Source: Gammaproteobacteria bacterium UBA7376 (lineage in GTDB: Bacteria; Pseudomonadota; Gammaproteobacteria; Pseudomonadales; Azotimanducaceae). From it: a stretch of DNA of 31,543 nucleotides. The stretch spans positions 6,889-38,431 of the forward strand of contig DKNY01000002.1 of NCBI GenBank assembly GCA_002470275.1, written 5' to 3'. Below are positions 26,158-31,543 of the stretch, one piece after another (the stretch's first letter is position 1; each line of letters begins with the position of its first letter). A model generated the notes under the pieces. It was given only the letters and a program-made list of their open reading frames with translations. It was not told where the DNA came from and made no database searches. Made by a program: the position numbers and the translations under genes.

Positions 26158-27048
26158 ATGGCACGCTGGGATCAGGGTGAGGGGTCCGCCATTCCGGAAT
26201 GGTTCTGGGAGGCCGTGGATATTGAGCCTCAATGCCGGACGGTGGAGGTTGAGGAGTGCGATGTGGCCTATCGCCTCTATCCCGCCGATCACAAGCCAGG
26301 GATGTTGCTGATTCACGGTATGAATGCCCACGCCCGGTGGTGGGATTTCATTGCGCCTCAGCTTAACGATCAATATCAGGTTGCGGCCATGGATCTTACC
26401 GGGATGGGAGATTCGGATTATCGCTATCGTTATTCCGGCGAAACCTATGCAAATGAGATTGTTGCCGTGATAGAGGACGCGGGCCTCGGTCCGAATCCGC
26501 TCATCGTGGCCCACAGTTTTGGTGGCTATATGGCGGTTAAGGCCGCGAACCTTTTTCCAGATCGTTTCGGGGGCTTGGTGCTGGTGGATTCGGGGATTCG
26601 ACATCCTGACGACCCGGCCCCGGACAGGGGAAATATGTGGGGCGGGCAGGGCAAGATATATCCGGATCGAGAAACTGCCCTAGTGCGCTTCCGGCTTCAA
26701 CCGCCTCAGCCGTGCGCTAACGACTATATTTTGCAGTACATTGCTCGGCACTCCCTGATGCCCATGGACGGTGGCTGGGCCTGGAAATTTGATGAAGATC
26801 TTCTGACCACGCTAACGGAAACAGAGCGTCAGCCTGAGGAATACATGTCACTGACCCTGCCGCTGGGCGTCATATTTGGCGCAGACAGTGAATCATTCTC
26901 TCATCGCATGCTCGGGTATATGCAGGAGCTGGTTCCCAATGAGTTTCCTTACCGAGAAATTGCGGATGCCCAGCATCATGTCTTTCTGGACCAGCCGTTG
27001 GCCTTCGTCTCAGCCCTTAAGGAGCTGTCTGCCGAACTCCGGTCCTAG
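26158..27048 (+). CDS. Alpha/beta hydrolase
   Basis: This is a 296-residue alpha/beta-hydrolase without a signal peptide. The oxyanion HG (53-54), nucleophile S120 in VAHSFGG, acid D243 or E245 (FGADSES) and base H274 (DAQHHVFLDQP) form a complete triad. It could be a thioesterase, C-C hydrolase or esterase acting on products of the acyl-CoA dehydrogenase pair 88 bp upstream; the reaction cannot be assigned. A nine-codon frame (ATG 26129) ends in TGA overlapping ATG 26158, as at the pdxA-like gene. Confidence 0.85.
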   Translation: MARWDQGEGSAIPEWFWEAVDIEPQCRTVEVEECDVAYRLYPADHKPGMLLIHGMNAHARWWDFIAPQLNDQYQVAAMDLTGMGDSDYRYRYSGETYANEIVAVIEDAGLGPNPLIVAHSFGGYMAVKAANLFPDRFGGLVLVDSGIRHPDDPAPDRGNMWGGQGKIYPDRETALVRFRLQPPQPCANDYILQYIARHSLMPMDGGWAWKFDEDLLTTLTETERQPEEYMSLTLPLGVIFGADSESFSHRMLGYMQELVPNEFPYREIADAQHHVFLDQPLAFVSALKELSAELRS

Positions 27049-27066
27049 CCAAATTTTCAGTGCGGC

Positions 27067-27093
27067 ATAAAAAAGCCCTCACGGAGAGGGCTT
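27067..27093 (-). terminator. Intrinsic terminator of nrdB
   Basis: The arms AAGCCCTC (27073-27080) and GAGGGCTT (27086-27093) pair perfectly around a five-base loop. Six A on the plus strand (27069-27074) give a run of U on the minus-strand transcript. It lies 18 bp past the nrdB stop. There is no T-run on the plus strand, so it should not stop the alpha/beta hydrolase transcript efficiently. Confidence 0.9.
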
Positions 27094-27110
27094 GTGGGAA
27101 GAGACAAGGC

Positions 27111-28370
27111 TTAGTCCCAGGAGAGGGCGCCACCCGTCTGATAATCTGTCACACGAGTTTCAAAAAAGTTCTTCTCTTTCTTGAGATCCATGATTTCTGA
27201 CATCCAGGGGAAGGGGTTTTTGACTCCGGGGAACTGCTCGCTGAGCCCGATTTGAGCCAACCGGCGGTTTGCGATGAACTGAAGGTATTCTTCCATCATG
27301 TTGGCGTTCATACCCAGCACGCCGCGAGGCATGGTGTCCCGCGCATAGGCAACTTCCAGGGTGGTTCCCTCGAGAATCATGCCGCGAGCGGCTTCCTGCA
27401 TTTCGTCATCCCAAAGCTGGGGGTTTTCCAGCTTAATCTGGTTGATTACATCAATGCCGAAGTTCACGTGCATGGATTCATCGCGCAGGATGTACTGGAA
27501 CTGCTCAGAAGTCCCGGTCATTTTGTTACGCCGTCCCATGGACAGGATTTGAGTGAACCCGCAGTAAAAGAAAACGCCCTCTAATACGCAGTAGTAGGCA
27601 ATTAAGTTCTTGAGCAGCGTCTTATCTGTCTCTAGGGTGCCCGTCGTAAAGCCGGGTTCGTTAATTTCTTTGGTGTATTTGAGCGCCCAGGAGGCTTTGC
27701 GGGCCACCGCCGGAACCTCATGGTACATGTTGAAGATTTCTCCCTCGTCCATACCCAGAGACTCAATGCAGTACTGGTAGGCATGGGTGTGTATGGCTTC
27801 CTCAAAGGCCTGTCGCAGTAGGTACTGGCGACACTCGGGATTGGTAATCAGTCGATAGATGGCCAGGACAAGGTTATTGGCTACCAGCGAGTCTGCAGTA
27901 GAGAAAAAGCCCAGGCTGCGCTTGACGATGGTGCGCTCGTCATCGCTGAGTCCGTCGTCCGATTTCCAGAGGGCTATGTCCGCAGTCATATTGACTTCTT
28001 GGGGCATCCAATGGTTCGCACACCCGTCCAGGTACTTCTGCCACGCCCACTCATATTTGAACGGGACCAGTTGATTCAGGTCCGCTCGGCAGTTGATCAT
28101 CGCCTTTTGGTCTACGGTAACCCGTTCGGTGTTACCACTGTCCTCCTGCACCGGCATAACCTCCGGGGCTAACGCCGCACTCGCTAGGGTTGCAGCGGGC
28201 TCCGCTGGGGCGGCCTGCTGCTGAGGGGGGGGCTCTACAGGCTGAGGCATGCTGGCCTGTTGGTCCTGTGCGTCGAGCTGTCGCTTAACGGCCTCGGCCA
28301 TAATCGCCTCACCGGCTTGAGCCGAGGGTTCCGGTGTAATCTGTTCTTCGTAATCGTCCCAACTTAACAC
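27111..28370 (-). CDS. nrdB: Class Ia ribonucleotide reductase, beta subunit
   Basis: This is the 419-residue small subunit that holds the di-iron site and tyrosyl radical for deoxynucleotide synthesis. Ligands match E. coli NrdB spacing: D160, E191, H194, E264, E298, H301, with radical Y198 seven residues after E191, so it is class Ia and not the Tyr-less class Ic. The C-terminal tail GGALSWD is the usual NrdA-docking peptide. Residues ~1-82 are a Gln/Pro/Ala-rich extension whose first residues, MLSWDDYEE, resemble that tail. GTG start with AGGAG seven bases before it. It is 24 bp after nrdA in one operon. Confidence 0.95.
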   Translation of the reverse strand: MLSWDDYEEQITPEPSAQAGEAIMAEAVKRQLDAQDQQASMPQPVEPPPQQQAAPAEPAATLASAALAPEVMPVQEDSGNTERVTVDQKAMINCRADLNQLVPFKYEWAWQKYLDGCANHWMPQEVNMTADIALWKSDDGLSDDERTIVKRSLGFFSTADSLVANNLVLAIYRLITNPECRQYLLRQAFEEAIHTHAYQYCIESLGMDEGEIFNMYHEVPAVARKASWALKYTKEINEPGFTTGTLETDKTLLKNLIAYYCVLEGVFFYCGFTQILSMGRRNKMTGTSEQFQYILRDESMHVNFGIDVINQIKLENPQLWDDEMQEAARGMILEGTTLEVAYARDTMPRGVLGMNANMMEEYLQFIANRRLAQIGLSEQFPGVKNPFPWMSEIMDLKKEKNFFETRVTDYQTGGALSWD

Positions 28371-28394
28371 TGTGATACTCCTAGTAGATATTGT

Positions 28395-31367
28395 TTATTG
28401 GCAGGCTTCGCAATCCGGATTGTCGATGGAGCACGCCATGGGTACCGGCGCGGCTTCTCCAAGCACTAATTCGCGGTCGGCGCCGCCCATCTGAGGGTTG
28501 TCAGCGCTTTGGGGCACGGCAGGGCTTATTTCTGCGGTAGTGCTATTTGCAGAAACAGCATTAAGCGTGCCGCGCTCCAACGTGGATTTTTCGGTGCTGG
28601 TAGCGCTCAGGGCACGCAGGTAATAGGTCGTTTTAAGGCCTCTTAACCAGGCCATGCGGTAGGTAATATCGAGTTTCTTGCCCGATGCACCAGCGATATA
28701 GAGGTTTAGAGATTGCGCCTGGTCAATCCATTTTTGGCGTCGACTGGCTGCGTCAACCAGCCATCTGGGCTCAACCTCAAAAGCTGTGGCGTACTTTTGC
28801 TTGAGGTCTTCTGGTACCCGTTCGATCGCCTTCAGGCTGCCATCATAGTATTTGAGGTCGTTCACCATGACTTTGTCCCACAGCCCCAGGGCTTTGAGGT
28901 CACGAACCATAAAGGGGTTAACCACGGTAAATTCGCCGGATAGGTTCGACTTCACATAAAGGTTCTGATACGTCGGCTCGATGGATTGGGAGACGCCGGT
29001 AATATTCGCGATAGTTGCCGTCGGTGCGATGGCCATCACGTTTGAATTACGCATCCCCTTGATCTGAACCTTGGCGCGCAACGCGCTCCAATCAAGCTGT
29101 GCGGAGTAATCGACCTCGAGGTAATCCTCGCCTCGTTCTTGCTGGAGCAGCTTGAGCGAGTCGATGGGCATGATGCCTCGGCTCCACAGAGAACCCGAGA
29201 AGCTGGCGTAGGCCCCGCGCTCCTGCGCGAGGTTGCTCGATGCGTCGATAGCAAAGTAGCTAATGGCCTCCATGGAGCGGTCAGCAAACGTGACGGCTTG
29301 TTCGGAACCATAAGCGATACCCAGTTTGTAAAGCGCATCCTGGAAGCCCATGATCCCGAGTCCTACCGGTCGGTGGCGCATATTCGAGGTGCGAGCTTGT
29401 TCTACTGAGTAGTAGTTGATGTCGATCACATTATCCAGCATGCGTACGGCGGTGCGAATCGTCTGCTCCAGCTTGGTCATGTTCAGCTCGCCGTTCTCGA
29501 TATGCTGAAGCAGGTTTATAGACCCAAGATTACAAACCGCTATTTCTTCAGCGGAGGTATTTAACGTGATCTCGGTGCACAGATTAGAGGAATGTACGAC
29601 ACCCACATGCTGCTGGGGCGATCTGACATTGCAGCTGTCCTTGAACGTGATCCACGGGTGTCCTGTCTCAAACAGCATGGACAGCATCTTGCGCCAGAGT
29701 TCGGCGGCTTTGACTCGCTTAAAGAGCTTGAGCTCTCCATTGCGGGTCTGCTCTTCATACGCTTCATAGCGTTGCTCAAATTCACGGCCATAGAGATCGT
29801 GCAGATCCTTGGCGTCTGCTGGCGATAGCAGCGTCCAGTCACCGTCCTGGGCGACTCGCTTCATGAATAAATCTGGAATCCAGTTTGCTGTATTCATGTC
29901 ATGAGTACGGCGACGGTCATCGCCGGTGTTTTTGCGCAGTTCCAAAAACTCTTCGATGTCTAGGTGCCAGGTCTCTAGGTAGGCACAGACAGCGCCCTTC
30001 CGTTTACCGCCCTGGTTTACGGCAACCGCGGTATCGTTCACGACTTTTAAGAACGGAACGATACCCTGGGATTTGCCGTTGGTGCCCTTGATGTAGGAGC
30101 CGAGGGCTCTAACAGGCGTCCAGTCATTGCCCAGACCGCCTGCCCACTTGGACAGCATGGCGTTATCCTGGATAGCACCATAAATGCCGTGCAGATCGTC
30201 TGGCACCGTGGTGAGGAAGCAGGAGGATAGCTGTGGCCGGAGGGTGCCAGAGTTGAAGAGCGTCGGGGTAGAGCTCATGTAGTCGAATGAACTCAGGAGG
30301 TTATAAAATTCGATAGCTCTGGCGTTACGGTCTTCTTCCTCTGCAGCCAGGCCCATCGCCACGCGCATGAAAAAGATTTGAGGCAGCTCTATTCGTACTT
30401 CGTCCCAGTGTAGGAAGTAGCGATCATATAGGGTCTGTAAACCGAGGTAGGTGAAGAGATGATCCCGTTCTGGCAGCAGCGCCGCGCCCAGGCGGTCTAG
30501 GTCGAAGTCAGCCAGCCTTGGAGACAGAAGCTCTAGCTCGATGCCTCGGCTGATGAAACGGCTGAGGGCAACGGGGTAGGCGTCTTTCATTTGCGCCTGG
30601 GTGGCACTTTGGCGCTCGCCAGATTTTTCATTTTCTAGGAAGGTCAGGGCCTCGGTTCGCAGTTCATCCAGCAGCAGGCGTGCCGAAACGTAGGTGTAGT
30701 TGGGTTCTTCTTCAACCAGAGTGCGAGCCGTAATCAGGATGGAGGTGGCAACATCTGAAGCAGAGATGCCGTCATACATGTTGGCCATAGCCTCTTTGAT
30801 GATTCGGCTAGCATCTACGTCACTTAAATTTTCACAGGCTTCTTGGACGATGGTCTGTACCCGCGCCACATCCAGCCGCGCTGTACTGCCATCGGCATGG
30901 ACGACGTTGATGGTATCCATAAGCAGCGGTTCATGGACGGGCTGTTGGCCCGCTTCATCGGCTCGCTCTTGGGCGCGCTGCTCGCGGTAGAGAACATACG
31001 AGCGAGCAACCTTTTGCTCCCCGGAGCGCATCAGTGCCAGCTCTACCTGGTCCTGAATTTCTTCAATGTGGAGTGTCCCGCCAGAGGGCAATCGCCGCTT
31101 AAAGGTGGCGCTCATTTGTGCGGTCAGCTGGGTAACCAGTTCTCTAATTCGAGGTGATGCTGCTGCGGTCCCACCCTCTACCGCCAGGAAGGCCTTAGTC
31201 ATGGCAACCGATATTTTGTCATCGTTGTAGGGGACGACTGTGCCGTTACGCTTGATGATTTTGAGCTGTCCGGGCGCTGTAGCTGCCAGAGAGGGAGATA
31301 TCCCGCTGCTTTCTGGGGTCGCTGGGGGCGTTGGTTGTGCCGTATCTGTAGTTGATTCTATTTGCAT
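28395..31367 (-). CDS. nrdA: Class Ia ribonucleotide reductase, alpha subunit
   Basis: This is the 990-residue catalytic subunit. Active-site residues are C383 (SSCFL), N595, C597 and E599 (SNLCTE), and C612 (AVCNLGS), radical-transfer Y915/Y916 (KTTYYL), and C-terminal redox C986-x2-C989. An N-terminal ATP-cone begins at KRNGTVVPYNDDKIS (39-53); a second, more divergent cone-like region spans ~152-245. The ATP-cone sets activity by ATP/dATP binding. AGGAA seven bases before ATG 31367 is the ribosome site. It is co-transcribed with nrdB. The length and double cone are close to Pseudomonas NrdA rather than the ~760-residue E. coli protein. Confidence 0.95.
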   Translation of the reverse strand: MQIESTTDTAQPTPPATPESSGISPSLAATAPGQLKIIKRNGTVVPYNDDKISVAMTKAFLAVEGGTAAASPRIRELVTQLTAQMSATFKRRLPSGGTLHIEEIQDQVELALMRSGEQKVARSYVLYREQRAQERADEAGQQPVHEPLLMDTINVVHADGSTARLDVARVQTIVQEACENLSDVDASRIIKEAMANMYDGISASDVATSILITARTLVEEEPNYTYVSARLLLDELRTEALTFLENEKSGERQSATQAQMKDAYPVALSRFISRGIELELLSPRLADFDLDRLGAALLPERDHLFTYLGLQTLYDRYFLHWDEVRIELPQIFFMRVAMGLAAEEEDRNARAIEFYNLLSSFDYMSSTPTLFNSGTLRPQLSSCFLTTVPDDLHGIYGAIQDNAMLSKWAGGLGNDWTPVRALGSYIKGTNGKSQGIVPFLKVVNDTAVAVNQGGKRKGAVCAYLETWHLDIEEFLELRKNTGDDRRRTHDMNTANWIPDLFMKRVAQDGDWTLLSPADAKDLHDLYGREFEQRYEAYEEQTRNGELKLFKRVKAAELWRKMLSMLFETGHPWITFKDSCNVRSPQQHVGVVHSSNLCTEITLNTSAEEIAVCNLGSINLLQHIENGELNMTKLEQTIRTAVRMLDNVIDINYYSVEQARTSNMRHRPVGLGIMGFQDALYKLGIAYGSEQAVTFADRSMEAISYFAIDASSNLAQERGAYASFSGSLWSRGIMPIDSLKLLQQERGEDYLEVDYSAQLDWSALRAKVQIKGMRNSNVMAIAPTATIANITGVSQSIEPTYQNLYVKSNLSGEFTVVNPFMVRDLKALGLWDKVMVNDLKYYDGSLKAIERVPEDLKQKYATAFEVEPRWLVDAASRRQKWIDQAQSLNLYIAGASGKKLDITYRMAWLRGLKTTYYLRALSATSTEKSTLERGTLNAVSANSTTAEISPAVPQSADNPQMGGADRELVLGEAAPVPMACSIDNPDCEACQ

Positions 31368-31463
31368 AAATTTGTTCCTCTCCTCATTCTGAGCGCCGCT
31401 TTATTCCCTTGGGCGTCGGTTGTTCTGCTACCCTTTCTAGTCCCTATTTTCTCGCGTATCTGC

Positions 31464-31485
31464 TTCTTCTCGTTTTTCTTCTCGT
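31464..31485. repeat. Tandem 10-bp repeat in the nrdA leader
   Basis: TTCTTCTCGT occurs at 31464-31473 and 31476-31485, a 12-bp period; on the nrdA transcript it reads ACGAGAAGAA twice. The surrounding 31431-31500 is strongly pyrimidine-biased on the plus strand, i.e. purine-rich in the mRNA. Confidence 0.5.
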
Positions 31486-31515
31486 CTTTTTACGCGCCTG
31501 TCTTAAGCGCCTTCC

Positions 31516-31543
31516 CTACGCATAGTCTCGGTCTAGGCATAGT
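31516..31543. repeat. 11-bp direct repeat upstream of nrdA
   Basis: CTACGCATAGT (31516-31526) and CTAGGCATAGT (31533-31543) differ at one base and lie 17 bp apart, about 150 bp before nrdA. The second copy is at the window edge. It may be part of a regulatory region that continues outside. Confidence 0.45.

Noticed and set aside
27111..28370. Class Ic (Tyr-less, Mn/Fe) NrdB
   Set aside because: Y198 sits exactly at the radical tyrosine position relative to E191 and H194.
31516..31543. Paired NrdR boxes before nrdA
   Set aside because: The two copies are 17 bp apart instead of about 31 and lack the A/T-rich NrdR core; only the outer CTA and TAG bases agree.

Overview
The window reads as a compact chromosomal segment of a gammaproteobacterium. 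The RNR pair NrdA/NrdB is of the Pseudomonas-type class Ia architecture (two N-terminal ATP-cone-like regions, extended NrdB). A PhoP/PhoQ-type two-component system, DinG, a lipoprotein pitrilysin-like protease and a large DUF349 protein point the same way. The exact genus cannot be read from the sequence; a marine, Cellvibrionales-like organism is a guess.

Layout. 1-265: remnant of an ISL3-family insertion sequence. 613-1704: RibB-type protein whose C-terminal GTP cyclohydrolase II domain is degenerate. 1721-1960 (minus): small zinc-ribbon protein. Between it and the next operon sits a 34-bp near-perfect palindrome containing a textbook LexA-type core. 2096-9249 (plus): a five-gene catabolic cluster of unknown substrate (PdxA2/TphB-like dehydrogenase, Zn alcohol dehydrogenase, fumarylacetoacetate-hydrolase-family enzyme, molybdenum hydroxylase large subunit, ThDP enzyme). 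It meets tail-to-tail an exported PQQ/sorbosone-dehydrogenase-like protein (minus).

10555-12630: DinG helicase, convergent with a lipoprotein M16 protease (12636-15401, minus). 15532-16392: plant-type glycerate kinase-like P-loop kinase. 16495-19586: operon of a SlyB-like glycine-zipper protein, a PepSY protein, a PhoP-like regulator and a PhoQ-like kinase, preceded by a GTTCAG-N5-GTTCAG direct repeat that looks like the operon's own PhoP box.

19583-23514 (minus): crotonase, double-CDGSH Fe-S protein and DUF349 protein. Divergent from these, 23688-27048 (plus): a PimC/PimD-like acyl-CoA dehydrogenase pair, the first of which has lost its recognisable motifs, followed by an alpha/beta hydrolase. 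27111-31367 (minus): nrdA-nrdB with a clear intrinsic terminator after nrdB and a purine-rich, repeat-containing leader before nrdA.

No rRNA, tRNA, CRISPR array or phage was seen. The items most worth following up are the LexA-like palindrome beside an uncharacterised zinc-ribbon gene, the putative autoregulated slyB-PepSY-phoPQ operon, the motif-less acyl-CoA dehydrogenase partner, and the unassigned catabolic cluster with an orphan molybdenum subunit.
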